The position numbers were made by a program, and so were the translations under genes. A DNA stretch of 28,571 nt from Micromonosporaceae bacterium. Its GTDB lineage: Bacteria > Actinomycetota > Actinomycetes > Mycobacteriales > Micromonosporaceae. The stretch lies in the NCBI GenBank assembly GCA_003543035.1, contig DPJL01000387.1, positions 1-28,571 on the forward strand, given 5' to 3'. Numbering within the stretch: the stretch's first letter is position 1; every line of letters begins with the position of its first letter. The notes beneath the pieces are model-generated. The model searched no databases. It saw nothing but the letters and a program-made list of their open reading frames with translations, and was not told where the DNA came from. Of this stretch, positions 8,357-17,252 are shown piece after piece.

Positions 8357-11044
8357 ATGGGGAGTCGGACGATCCGATACGGGGTGTTGGGATCACTGTC
8401 GATCCAGCTCAACGGATCGGACGTCCCAATGAGCGCGCCCAGGCTGCGGCAACTACTCGCTCTCCTACTGGCAAAGGCCAATGAACGAGTCGCGACGGAT
8501 GATCTGATCTTCGGCCTTTGGGGAGAGTCCCCACCACCGGGCGCGGCTAAGGCCCTGCAGGTCTACATACATCGCCTGCGGCACGCGCTCGGCGCCAACG
8601 GGCGGATCGTGCACAAGCTCACTGGTTACAGCCTGGTTACTACTGAGGACGAGCTCGACTCTCTACTCTTCGCTGATCTGGCAGCGGATGCGCGCAGTCA
8701 GCGCCGCGACGGTCATCTGGAGAAGGCGGCTGACTCCCTTGCAGAGGCACTTCAACTGTGGCGTGGCCCAGCGTTTGAGGGTCTCGTCGAGCACCCTTTG
8801 ATTCGGGACGTTGCCCGCCTTTTGGATGAAGCCCGTCTACGCGTGGCGGCCGAACACGTCGAGATCGAGTTGGAGCTTGGTCGTCATGCGGAGATCATCC
8901 CGCGCCTAGTTGGACTAGTAGAAAGCCACCCCTACCACGAGGAACTGCGTGGTCACCTGATGCTCGCGCTCTATCGCGCGGGTCGGCAGACTGAGGCGCT
9001 AGTTGTATTTCGCCAGACTCGAGAGTTGCTAGCTGAGGAGCTTGGTGTAGAGCCAGGGCCTGCGATGCAGCGGCTGCACTCCTCGATCCTGCGGAGCGCT
9101 CCCGAACTGGAGCTGCGACCCGACAACCCCCTGCCAGCAACGGTTCCGAGGGAACTTCCGCCTGCTGTAACCGGATTCGCCGGACGCGAGGCTCAAGTCG
9201 CTCGGTTGAATGGGCTGATCCCCTTTGTAGGCTCGACCACGTCACCACAAATTGCCTTGATCACGGGCAGCGGCGGAGTCGGGAAGACTGCCACTGCCCT
9301 CCATTGGGCACATCAAGTCACGGACTGCTTTCCGGACGGTCAGCTCTTTGTGGACATGCGAGGCTATGCCGCGGGAGCACAGATGCGACCCATTGACGCA
9401 CTAAGCGCCTTCCTGCGGTCGCTCGGCTTGCCCCCTCAGCTGATCCCGGTGGAAACTGCTGAGGCAGCCGCCCTGTACCGATCTCGACTGTCCGGGCGCC
9501 GCATGCTGGTAATAATCGACAATGCTCGCTCAGCGGATGATGTGCGGAATCTGCTGCCCGGAACTGCCGGCTGCCTCGCCGTAGTGACGAGCAGAGACAT
9601 GCTTACCGGTCTAGTGGCCCGCGACGGAGCCACCCGTGTTCCGCTCGATGTGCTGTCGCCCTACGAAGCCTACGGTTTGATAGCGGGTCTTCTACATGGT
9701 TCGGGTCATGCCATTGAACCACGGCCGATCACCGAACTTGCCATCGCTTGCGCGCACCTACCGCTTGCCCTACGAATCGCCGTAGCCCTCCTCCTTGATC
9801 GTCCATATGAGCCGCTTACTCAGCAAGTGGTGAAGCTAAGAGAAGGCCGTCGGCTAGAGTTGCTCGCCGTTGATGGCGATGACACAGCAGCGGTGCGCGT
9901 GACCTTCGCGCGCTCCTATTGCGCAGTCTCGACTGAGGCGCAGTTGCTTTTTCGAAGGCTTGGGCTTGTCCCGTGCAACGACTTCACTACTGAATCTGCC
10001 GCGGCGTTGGCGGATCTCTCGCCGGACCAAGCAGAGCGGATATTGGAACGGCTTGCCAACGCCCATCTCATCAGGCCGGTCTCCAATGGGCGCTATACAA
10101 TCCACGACCTACTTCGCGAGTTCGCGCAGGAGACTTGTCTAGCGGACGAATCTGCTACCGAGCGTGAGGCAGCCGTCGGTCGACTCTGCAGCTGGTATCT
10201 CGCGCGAGTTCAGGGAGCGGGACAACTTCTCTATCCAGCGATGGTTCAGCTGCCCACGCCACCGATCGAGCAAGCCACTCACAGATTCGCTGACACGAAG
10301 GCCGCCCTGTCCTGGCTGGACGCCGAGCATCCAAACATAGTTGCGGTTATCCGCCACGTCGCAATGGCAGGCCCACGTCAGGTCGCGTGGCTCCTGGCCG
10401 CCAACCTACGCGCCTACTTTGATCTACGACGCCACGTCGCATTTTGGCTCACTAGCGCACGAGCTGGTCTCGCCGCGGCTCGAGCTGCACGCAATGAACA
10501 TGGCCAGACAGCCATGTTTCACATGTTAGGCCACGCTTACGGCGCTATCGCGAGACACGATGCTGCAGCCAAAAATCTTGATCGGGCCATCAAACTAGGC
10601 GAACGCTGCGGATGGCACGAGGGCAGGGCATTGGCTTTGAGTGGTCTCGGTGTAATGAGAGGCCTTCAAGGAAGGCCAGACATTGCTGCGCCCCTGTTCA
10701 CACAGGCGCTCGAGCTTTTTGAAGGTTTCGGTAGTGCCGGACCTGAGCGAAGAGTGCTGAATAATTGGCTACAAGCCATTGGCAGCAGGGCAACCTCCAT
10801 CGAGCACTCGTCTATTGCAATGATGCGATCGAGAGGACAACGGGCTGGCATGATCCCTACTATCACGCTCTTTCGAATCTGGGCGTTATTTGTCATCTTC
10901 TCGGGAGGTACGAGTCCGCACTCCAATCCCTGGCTGAGGCGATTGCCGGCCTACGCAGCCTCGGCAACAAGCCGGCGATGGCCTACGCGCAGGCATACAG
11001 GACCGGCGCGCTGCTTGATCTCGGCCGTCTCGATGAAGGCATAG
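8357..11044 (+). pseudogene. BTAD/NB-ARC/TPR (AfsR/SARP-type) regulator, copy 1, frameshifted
   Basis: This is the N-terminal part of a large pathway-type regulator. The ATG at 8357 gives MGSRTIRYGVLG; a TTG at 8336 (GGAGG ten bases upstream) or a GTG at 8306 are alternatives. In order it has an OmpR-like winged-helix DNA-binding domain (about 1-80), a bacterial transcriptional activator domain ending in EELGVEPGPAMQRLHSSIL (about 90-240), an NB-ARC ATPase with P-loop GSGGVGKT near 305 and LVIIDNARS as Walker B, and the first TPR helices. Up to about 10765 it aligns with copy 2 throughout. After LNN the frame is lost and reads unrelated residues to a stop at 11044, while the expected continuation appears in another frame from 10765. 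One missing base, probably T in a TTT run, explains this. If real, the product keeps DNA-binding and ATPase parts but lacks most TPR repeats. Confidence 0.85.
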
Positions 11045-11607
11045 AGGAAGCGAAAGCTGGAATCCAGCTGGCCAGAAGTGTGGGTCATGCGCAAGCTTTG
11101 ATTGCTGGCCTCACCGAGCTCGGTCGATTTCTTCAGATGTCTAACGACAGCAACGGCGCATGTGAAGTGTTAGAGGAAGCAGTCGAAAGGGCGGTGGAAA
11201 CTGAGTCTCATTTCGAACTTGTCGGCGCGCTGATTACTTTGTCCGGCGCCCGATTGACGAGCGGGCATAGTGAGGCGCTTGCCTCCGCCCAACGAGCGTT
11301 AGATCTATCGGTGCGAGGCCGATTCCGGCTACGTCAGGGGCAGGCCCTAGCAATGTTGGCGCGGATCCAGATAGGTCAGGGTGAAAGGTTGAAAGCGTCG
11401 ACGTTGGCGGCCGCCGCACTCAAGATCCAGCAAGAGACTGGTCATGTCATTGGCGAAGCCGAGGCGCGCTTTGTCCTTGCCACAGCTCATCCCGAGCCCA
11501 TCATCGCTGCTGAACACGCGGCGGCCGCAGAGATCATCTTCAAATCAACCGGAGTCGTACCAGCACGAGACTTTGCCCCGGACAACATCGCAGGCGGTAC
11601 ACATTGA
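10765..11607 (+). pseudogene. C-terminal TPR part of regulator copy 1, after the frameshift
   Basis: About 280 residues that continue copy 1 in the shifted frame. LATSHWQQGNLHRAL matches LANAFRQRGELRRAS of copy 2, and the similarity runs to the end (SVRGRFRLRQGQALAMLARI against SVHGSFRLRQGQALAALARI). It consists of TPR-type helical pairs that in this family serve protein-protein or ligand sensing. The TTG at 10765 has no ribosome site and falls exactly at the break, so it is not a natural gene start. With one base restored, copy 1 would be a continuous protein of about 1,080 residues. The stop at 11605-11607 overlaps a possible TTG start of copy 2, so the two copies were probably co-transcribed. 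Confidence 0.8.
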
Positions 11608-11624
11608 CATTGCGAAGATCGCCA

Positions 11625-14600
11625 ATGAATGGCCGGGGGATCCGCTTTGGAGTGTTGGGCTCACTATCAGTCCAGCACAACGGATCATCTGTCCCACTTA
11701 CTGCGCCCGTACTTCGACAGTTGCTTGCTGTCCTACTGGCAAAGGCCAATCAACGAGTCAGGACAGATGATCTGATCTCTGTCCTTTGGGGAGAGAAAGC
11801 TCCGAATGGAGCTCGCAAAGCCACGCAGGTCTATGTGCACCGCCTACGTCGCGTCGTCGGCGAACAACGAATCGCAGTCGAACCGAGTGGTTACAGCCTC
11901 ACTACATCGGTGGATGAGCTCGACTCTCTGCTATTCGAGGAGCTGGTGACCGAGGCACGGATTCAACGCAACGAAGGCAAAAACGAGAAGGCTGCTGACC
12001 TATTAGTTGAAGCATTAGGGCTGTGGCGTGGCGAAGCATTTGAAGAGGTGGCAGAGCATCCCATTATTATCGACGAGGCTCGACGCCTTGATCAGGAGCG
12101 GCTGCGGGTCCTCACTGAACAAGTCGAGATCGAGTTAGAACGCGGCCGTCACAACGAAGTCATTCCACAGCTCACTCGCCTCACGGACCAACACCCCTAC
12201 CGCGAAGACCTGCAAAGCAACCTCATGCTCGCACTTTATCGTGCGGGAAGGCAGGCTGAGGCGCTAGAGGCGTTTCAGCAGACCCGCAAGCGTCTAGACG
12301 AAGAGCTGGGATTGGAGCCTGGGCCAGCACTACGTCGACTGCATTCATCGATTCTCCGCAGCGCTCCCGACTTGGAGCTGGAACAGAACCATCAGCCGGC
12401 GATTGTTCCGAAGGAACTCCCGCCTGCCGTCACCGGATTCACCGGTCGCACAGCTCAGTTGGCCGCACTCTACACATTATTGCCGACCGAAGGGCTAGCT
12501 ACGTCTGCAGCGGTCGCTCTGGTGACTGGTAGCGGTGGTGTTGGCAAGACGGCCATCGCCTTGCATTGGGCGCATCGCGCGGCCGGGAGCTTTCCTGATG
12601 GTCAACTTTTTGTGGATCTGCGTGGCTATGCCGCGGGAGCACAGCTGCGACCTATTGATGCGCTGAGCGCCTTCTTGCGATCCCTCGGTGTGCCGCCTCA
12701 GCAGATACCGGTCGACACGGCAGAGGCAGCGGCTCTGTATCGCTCGCGATTGTCGGGACGTCGAGTGCTCGTGATACTCGACAACGCCCGCTCAGCCGAA
12801 GATGTCCGCACTCTGTTGCCCGGAACTCCCGGCTGCGTCGCCGTAGTCACCAGCCGCGACAGGCTCACCGGTTTGGTGGCACGCGACGGGGCCACCCGTA
12901 TTCCGCTCGACGTACTCTCGCCAGACGAAGCCCACGGGCTGGTCGCCAATCTGCTCGGTCCGGTGCAGGCCGTCGAACCTAAGGCGATCGCCGATCTGGC
13001 GGCAGTGTGCGCTTATCTCCCGCTCGCTCTGCGGGTAGCGATAGCCCACATACTCGACCGTCCCTACGGGACGGTCGAGCAACATATCGCAGAACTACAC
13101 GGGGGCAGCCGACTCGGGCTACTGGAAGTCGAGGGAGACGACAGCGCTGCGTTGCGCAGCACCTTTGCGCTCTCCTATGGAGCCGTCTCAACCGATGCGC
13201 AGCTCCTGTTCCGGCGACTTGGACTGGTGCCGTGTCCCGATTTCACCATTGAGGCCGCTGCTGCGCTAACGGATTTGCCGCATGAGCGGGCTGCCAAACT
13301 CTTGGAACGCCTCGCCGACGCCCACCTTGTCCGCCCTCTCACCAAGGGTCGATACGCAATCCATGACCTACTGCGTGAGTACGCACTAGAGACCTGCCAA
13401 CAGCATGATCCCTTTGCAGAGCGCGACGCTGCCGCGAACCGCCTTTATCGCCGATATTTCCTTCAGATCGACACTGCCGCTGAGCTGCTTTATCCAGCCA
13501 TTACTTCGCTTCCGTCACCCCCGGTCGGCAAAGCACGAGACGGATTCGTAGACACAGACTCAGCTCTGTCGTGGCTCGACGCCGAACATCTCAACGTTGT
13601 GGCTGCAATTCGGCATGCGTCATCAACGGGTGCCGGGCCGATGGCCTGGCTGCTCGCTGATCGGCTAAGAGGCTACTTCGATCTTCGTCGCCATTCGGCA
13701 CTCTGGTTCACCAGCGCACGAGCCGGTCTCGCCGCCGCTCGGGCAGTCGACGACGAGCGTGCTCAGGCAGCAATGTTTCTTATGCTCGGTCAGGCCTACG
13801 GCGTCATAGGGAAGTACGAAAACGCTGCCAAGAACCTCGACCGCGCTATAAGGCTCAGCGAGCGTAGTGGATGGTCCGGCGGCCTGGCGTCAGCATTGGG
13901 CAGCCTAGGTGTCACAAGGGGCCTCCAAGGCAGCCCGGACGCTGCTGAGCCGCTCCTCAGATCGCTTCACGTACTTCGTGAGTTCGGCAGCAAGTCAGCG
14001 GAGGTCAAGGCGCTGAACAATCTTGCGAATGCCTTCAGGCAACGGGGCGAGCTTAGGCGTGCTTCTGAATTCTGCGACGAAGCCGTCAGGCAGCAGACTC
14101 ATGGAGGTGAGCCCAATTGTGTAGCGCTATCCAGCCTTGGTTCGGTGCAACACCTCCGTGGGAGATTCCACCTCGCATTCCAAACCTTCAGCGCAGCGCT
14201 TACCGGCCTCCGCAAAATCGGCAACAGGCCGATCGAGGCGTACACACTTGCTTCAGCAAGCGGGCTCTTTATCGATAGCGGCAGGCTGGACCAGGCCCAA
14301 GAAGCCGCCACTACGGCTGTCGCGATCGCAAGGACCATTGGCCACCTCCCGGCCTTGGTGCTGGGGCTTACCGGGCTCGGCCGGTACCTTCATTTGACCG
14401 GTGACACCGCCGGCGCGTCCGAGGCGTTACGTGAGGCCGTCGAGGTCGGGGCTAGGTCAAAGATCTACTTTGAACTGACGGGCGCCTTGCTGGCTTTGTC
14501 CTGTGTCCAGCTTGATAGCAGGGAAAAGGCAGCTCTCGACTCGGCCGAACAAGCCCTGGAGCTCTCGGTTCATGGAAGTTTTCGCCTACGCCAAGGGCAG

Positions 14601-14843
14601 GCGCTGGCTGCACTTGCTCGGATCCACCTGTCCAATCACGACAATCTACGGGCTGTCGCGCTGGCAAGCGAAGCCCTCGAGATCCAACGACAAACCGGTT
14701 ATGTTCTTGGCGAAGCTGATGCCCTCACTGTGCTTGCTCTTGCCGAGCTGGATCCGCACACGTCCGCCAAACATGCCGATGCTGCTCGCGTGATCTATGC
14801 GGAGATCGGGGCCGCGCCATCGCAAGATCAATCCGTCTGTTAG
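11625..14843 (+). CDS. BTAD/NB-ARC/TPR (AfsR/SARP-type) transcriptional regulator, copy 2
   Basis: An intact regulator of 1,072 residues from the ATG at 11625; a TTG at 11604 that overlaps the stop of copy 1 would give 1,079. Domains: winged-helix DNA-binding (about 1-80, RFGVLGSLSVQHNG), BTAD (about 90-235, ends EELGLEPGPALRRLHSSIL), NB-ARC (about 255-510) with P-loop GSGGVGKTAIALHWAH near 302 and LVILDNARS, a winged-helix segment, and TPR repeats (about 690-1050). Proteins with this architecture (AfsR, and large SARPs) activate secondary-metabolite or developmental genes; ATP binding gates the DNA-binding activity. No biosynthetic cluster is visible in the window, so the target is unknown. 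It is clearly the tandem paralogue of copy 1; the similarity begins about 15 bp before the TTG start and includes ACACATTG and CGAAGATCG. Confidence 0.93.
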   Translation: MNGRGIRFGVLGSLSVQHNGSSVPLTAPVLRQLLAVLLAKANQRVRTDDLISVLWGEKAPNGARKATQVYVHRLRRVVGEQRIAVEPSGYSLTTSVDELDSLLFEELVTEARIQRNEGKNEKAADLLVEALGLWRGEAFEEVAEHPIIIDEARRLDQERLRVLTEQVEIELERGRHNEVIPQLTRLTDQHPYREDLQSNLMLALYRAGRQAEALEAFQQTRKRLDEELGLEPGPALRRLHSSILRSAPDLELEQNHQPAIVPKELPPAVTGFTGRTAQLAALYTLLPTEGLATSAAVALVTGSGGVGKTAIALHWAHRAAGSFPDGQLFVDLRGYAAGAQLRPIDALSAFLRSLGVPPQQIPVDTAEAAALYRSRLSGRRVLVILDNARSAEDVRTLLPGTPGCVAVVTSRDRLTGLVARDGATRIPLDVLSPDEAHGLVANLLGPVQAVEPKAIADLAAVCAYLPLALRVAIAHILDRPYGTVEQHIAELHGGSRLGLLEVEGDDSAALRSTFALSYGAVSTDAQLLFRRLGLVPCPDFTIEAAAALTDLPHERAAKLLERLADAHLVRPLTKGRYAIHDLLREYALETCQQHDPFAERDAAANRLYRRYFLQIDTAAELLYPAITSLPSPPVGKARDGFVDTDSALSWLDAEHLNVVAAIRHASSTGAGPMAWLLADRLRGYFDLRRHSALWFTSARAGLAAARAVDDERAQAAMFLMLGQAYGVIGKYENAAKNLDRAIRLSERSGWSGGLASALGSLGVTRGLQGSPDAAEPLLRSLHVLREFGSKSAEVKALNNLANAFRQRGELRRASEFCDEAVRQQTHGGEPNCVALSSLGSVQHLRGRFHLAFQTFSAALTGLRKIGNRPIEAYTLASASGLFIDSGRLDQAQEAATTAVAIARTIGHLPALVLGLTGLGRYLHLTGDTAGASEALREAVEVGARSKIYFELTGALLALSCVQLDSREKAALDSAEQALELSVHGSFRLRQGQALAALARIHLSNHDNLRAVALASEALEIQRQTGYVLGEADALTVLALAELDPHTSAKHADAARVIYAEIGAAPSQDQSVC

Positions 14844-14877
14844 GGACTTGACTGGTACATGAACGAGACCGCTGCAA

Positions 14878-15243
14878 TCAGTTGAAGGCTTGGGCTACAG
14901 ATAGTCCGAGGTAGGCGGCAGCGAGGCCGAAGGGGATGCTGCCGAGAGCGTTGAGGATGGCGTAGAAGGTCGCTCCACTTTGGACTAAGCGAAGAGTTTC
15001 GTAGCCGAAGGTGGAGTAGGTGGTCAGGGCTCCGCAGAAGCCAACGCCCAGTAGCGCCATCACCGGACCGGGCGTGGCAGTTGCCGATGCGGCAAGGAAA
15101 CCGAGCACGAAGCTGCCGGTCACGTTGACAACAAAGGTGCCCCACGGGAACACCGAGTCGTGGCGGGCCTGTACGGCGCGATCGATGACATAACGCAGGG
15201 GAGCACCCACCATCGCGCCCAGAACCACTAGGAGTGCGGTCAT
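14878..15243 (-). CDS. crcB: FluC/CrcB fluoride channel subunit (distal gene)
   Basis: A 121-residue protein with four membrane segments and family motifs: GAMVGAPLRYVID near the N-terminus, WGTFVVNVTGSFVLG, and CGALTTYSTFGYE. Fluc proteins form dual-topology dimeric channels that export fluoride from the cytoplasm. Two different copies in one operon, as here, usually make an obligate heterodimer in which each subunit has a fixed, opposite topology. Its ATG overlaps the stop of the DUF190 gene by four bases (ATGA), so it is translated by coupling. It ends 34 bp from the convergent regulator gene. No fluoride riboswitch is seen near the operon. Confidence 0.93.
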   Translation of the reverse strand: MTALLVVLGAMVGAPLRYVIDRAVQARHDSVFPWGTFVVNVTGSFVLGFLAASATATPGPVMALLGVGFCGALTTYSTFGYETLRLVQSGATFYAILNALGSIPFGLAAAYLGLSVAQAFN

Positions 15244-15566
15244 CCGTACCGGATCACTTCCACCGGATCGATGATGACAAGCCCTTCGACCACGAGCTCG
15301 TCGAGCTGAGGCAGGAAGGCGCGAATGCGTTCCTCGGCGTCCACGATGATGACCGCGACCGGCAGGTCCTCGGACAGTGACAACATCCGTTCCGTGTGAA
15401 TCCGTGAGTGCGCGCCATAGCCTTCGATGCCGCGGATAACGCTCGCGCCAGCCAACCCAGCCTCATGCGCACGATGCACGATCTCGGTGTAGAGCGGCCT
15501 GTGATGCCAGGTGTCATCGCCGCCAACGAAAATCGTCAGGCGAAGCGCCGGACCGGATAGCTTCAT
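15240..15566 (-). CDS. DUF190 (PII-like) protein of the fluoride operon
   Basis: A 108-residue soluble protein with the DUF190 pattern: LRLTIFVGGDDTWHHRPLY at the N-terminus, GLAGASVIRGIEGYG in the middle and the LPVAVIIVDAEERI strand. DUF190 proteins have a PII-like ferredoxin fold and are commonly found between two crcB genes. The role is thought to be regulatory or accessory to fluoride export, but this is not settled. Both ends overlap neighbouring genes by four bases (ATGA), so the three genes are tightly coupled and probably made in fixed ratio. Confidence 0.9.
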   Translation of the reverse strand: MKLSGPALRLTIFVGGDDTWHHRPLYTEIVHRAHEAGLAGASVIRGIEGYGAHSRIHTERMLSLSEDLPVAVIIVDAEERIRAFLPQLDELVVEGLVIIDPVEVIRYG

Positions 15567-15952
15567 GGCATCTCCCTGATCAAAATCGCCCGTGCCGCAA
15601 CGTAACCGAGGTACACCGCGAGCATGGCCGAGACGAGTGTGCCGGCCAGATAGGCGAATGCGGTGACTGCTTTGCCTGCGCCAAGCAACTGCTGGATGTC
15701 AACGACATAGGTGGAGAAGGTGGTGTAGCCGCCCAGGAACCCGGTACCCAGAAAGGGGCGAAGCAGTTTCTGAGAGCCGACAACGACCATGAGCACACCG
15801 ATGAGCAGACATCCGGAGACGTTGATGGCGAAGGTGGCCCAGGGAACGTGCCCGGGCGTGTGGGGGAAGGCGACGCCCAGCCCGTAGCGCGCAAGTGCCC
15901 CGAGCGCACCTCCGGCGGAGATGACAGCCAGCACGGGCCAGCGGATGTCCAC
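15563..15952 (-). CDS. crcB: FluC/CrcB fluoride channel subunit (first gene)
   Basis: A 129-residue protein from a GTG at 15952 (VDIRWPVLAVISAGG); a TTG six bases upstream is possible. Four membrane segments and the motifs GGALGALARYGLG, WATFAINVSGCLLIG and GFLGGYTTFSTYVVD identify the Fluc fluoride channel. It is the partner of the distal crcB and differs from it clearly in sequence, as expected for a heterodimeric pair. The frame stays open far upstream (to 16411), but that stretch lies under the divergent DUF2975 gene and is not coding. I see no Shine-Dalgarno before the GTG, so a leaderless or very short-leader start is possible. It is the first gene of a three-gene operon. Confidence 0.88.
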   Translation of the reverse strand: MDIRWPVLAVISAGGALGALARYGLGVAFPHTPGHVPWATFAINVSGCLLIGVLMVVVGSQKLLRPFLGTGFLGGYTTFSTYVVDIQQLLGAGKAVTAFAYLAGTLVSAMLAVYLGYVAARAILIREMP

Positions 15953-15960
15953 AGCCAAGA

Positions 15961-16034
15961 CGATATCGGTACTCGGATAAGCGGCTTGACAAAACGGCCC
16001 GGCATATCGATTATCGAGATATCGTTTTTCGATA
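15961..16034. promoter_or_regulatory. divergent promoter with repeated ATCGA operator-like motifs
   Basis: On the plus strand TTGACA (15986-15991) and GATTAT (16009-16014) are 17 bp apart and make a good promoter for the DUF2975/HTH pair. Overlapping and following the -10 are TATCGA (16005-16010), TATCGA (16012-16017), ATATCG (16019-16024) and the inverted TCGATA (16029-16034), so the repeat unit recurs about every 7-8 bp. A further palindrome, CGATATCG, sits at 15961-15968 just upstream of the crcB start. The likely ligand is the small HTH protein encoded at 16642, which would make the pair autoregulated and could also affect the fluoride operon. The promoter is read from sequence; the binding protein is inferred. 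Confidence 0.6.
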
Positions 16035-16051
16035 ACCCCTCGGAGGTAGAC

Positions 16052-16642
16052 ATGCGCCGGTTCCTTGCCTGGCAGCGGGAGCGCGACTTTCTCAAAGAGC
16101 TGTATGTGTTTGTGCTCATTGCCCTGGCAGGCACGGCGGTCGCGACGGCGATCGGCCTCTTCGACCTGGTGACCGGGGCACCGATCCACACCCCGCTGTT
16201 CCTTGAGACCCAGATCGAGCCGCCACTGCCTGCCGGCGTCACAGCCGACATCGTCAGCGAGGTGGGTGTCGAGATCGCTAAACCTACCGAGCGGCAACGG
16301 CTTCTCTACGGTCTTACTCAGGCACCGACCGCCCTGCTCCTGCTCGTCGTTTTCGGGCTGTTGGCCAGAACGCTGCACCGAGCGCGGCGCTCGGATCCGT
16401 TCACCTCGCACACAGTGCGGAGCCTGCGCTGGATCGGCCTCGCCCTCCTCGCTGGGCTCACTGCCGGCGCGGTCGAGGGATGGGCGAGGCTGGCGCTCAC
16501 CGAAACAATCAGCCCTGATCGCTGGGGTGCGACCGTGGACCTGCGACTTGCCTGGCTGTTCGGCGGGTTCCTGTGCTTCGCCATCGCCGAGATCGTTAAG
16601 CGTGGCTGCGACATGCGCGACGAGTTGAACGCGGTCATCTGA
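16052..16642 (+). CDS. DUF2975 family membrane protein
   Basis: A 196-residue protein from the ATG at 16052, chosen because GGAGG lies five bases upstream; the frame is open further upstream but that part overlaps the promoter. It has four membrane segments (about 20-42, 92-112, 128-150 and 166-182) with an extracytoplasmic loop between the first two, and a C-terminal cytoplasmic end (EIVKRGCDMRDELNAVI). This matches DUF2975 proteins, which are typically paired with a small Cro/CI-type HTH gene, as here: the stop TGA overlaps the next ATG. The function of DUF2975 is not established. A membrane partner that controls the HTH protein is a reasonable guess. Confidence 0.8.
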   Translation: MRRFLAWQRERDFLKELYVFVLIALAGTAVATAIGLFDLVTGAPIHTPLFLETQIEPPLPAGVTADIVSEVGVEIAKPTERQRLLYGLTQAPTALLLLVVFGLLARTLHRARRSDPFTSHTVRSLRWIGLALLAGLTAGAVEGWARLALTETISPDRWGATVDLRLAWLFGGFLCFAIAEIVKRGCDMRDELNAVI

Positions 16643-16860
16643 TGCCGCCGGAGGAGGAACATCAAGTCCAGGTACACCTGGATCGGTTGCTGGCGCAGCG
16701 CGGGATAACCCTGACCGAGCTGGCCGACCAGGTCGGCATCACGCTGGCCAACCTCTCGGTGCTCAAGAACGGGCGAGCGCGGGCGATCCGTTTCTCTACC
16801 CTTACCGCGCTGTGTCACGCGCTGGAGTGCCAACCGGGTGACCTGTTCACCGTTCAGTAG
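16642..16860 (+). CDS. small Cro/CI-type HTH regulator paired with DUF2975
   Basis: A 72-residue protein that is almost only a helix-turn-helix domain: LLAQRGITLTELADQVGITLANLSVLKNGRARAIRFSTL covers helices 1-4, and it ends with ALECQPGDLFTV. This is the YozG-like XRE subgroup found next to DUF2975 genes. Its ATG overlaps the upstream stop (TGATG), so translation is coupled. It probably binds the ATCGA-type repeats before the pair and represses its own promoter. Whether it also affects the divergent fluoride operon is untested. Confidence 0.88.
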   Translation: MPPEEEHQVQVHLDRLLAQRGITLTELADQVGITLANLSVLKNGRARAIRFSTLTALCHALECQPGDLFTVQ

Positions 16861-16874
16861 TTAGCATTCGCGGC

Positions 16875-17252
16875 ATGCGGAAGTCCGTGGTCCTGGTCTG
16901 GTTCGTGATCCTCACCGCGCTCGGAGTGTGTGTAATCGCCCTGCCCGACCGGGGGCCACGAGTCGCTTTCAGCGCCGACCACGGCCCCGGTCTGCTTGAT
17001 GCGGCGGGGATCCTGCTTCTCCTGCTCGGCTCGGCTGCGCTCTGGTGGTATGTCTGGCGAAGCCGAAACTCGTTGACGGCTGCGCCTAAGCGGCTCAGAA
17101 CACTTTGGACATTCGCCGCCGGCCTCGGCTTGGGTCTCGTGCTCGCCTCGGTCGTCAACGACTTCAGCGCGTGGTGGGCCGTGGGCGCCGGAATCCTGTC
17201 GCTGGTGCAGTTCAGTCTTTTCTTGATGGGTACCGAGCCCCGCCGAACGTGA
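16875..17252 (+). CDS. small integral membrane protein, unknown function
   Basis: A 125-residue hydrophobic protein with four likely membrane segments (about 5-23, 40-61, 76-94 and 98-117) and short basic loops (WRSRNS, KRLRT). I recognise no family. It starts 14 bp after the HTH gene without a clear ribosome site, so it may be co-transcribed with the DUF2975/HTH pair. Its 3' end overlaps the convergent SMP-30 gene by 41 bp. The composition and the good codon pattern support coding. Confidence 0.7.
   Translation: MRKSVVLVWFVILTALGVCVIALPDRGPRVAFSADHGPGLLDAAGILLLLLGSAALWWYVWRSRNSLTAAPKRLRTLWTFAAGLGLGLVLASVVNDFSAWWAVGAGILSLVQFSLFLMGTEPRRT

Noticed and set aside
15953..16051. Fluoride riboswitch before the crcB operon
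   Set aside because: The divergent gap is only about 100 bp and shows no riboswitch-like pseudoknot pattern that I can recognise.
15953..16411. Long N-terminal extension of the first crcB frame
   Set aside because: It lies antisense to the DUF2975 gene and the shared promoter; family members start near the chosen GTG.
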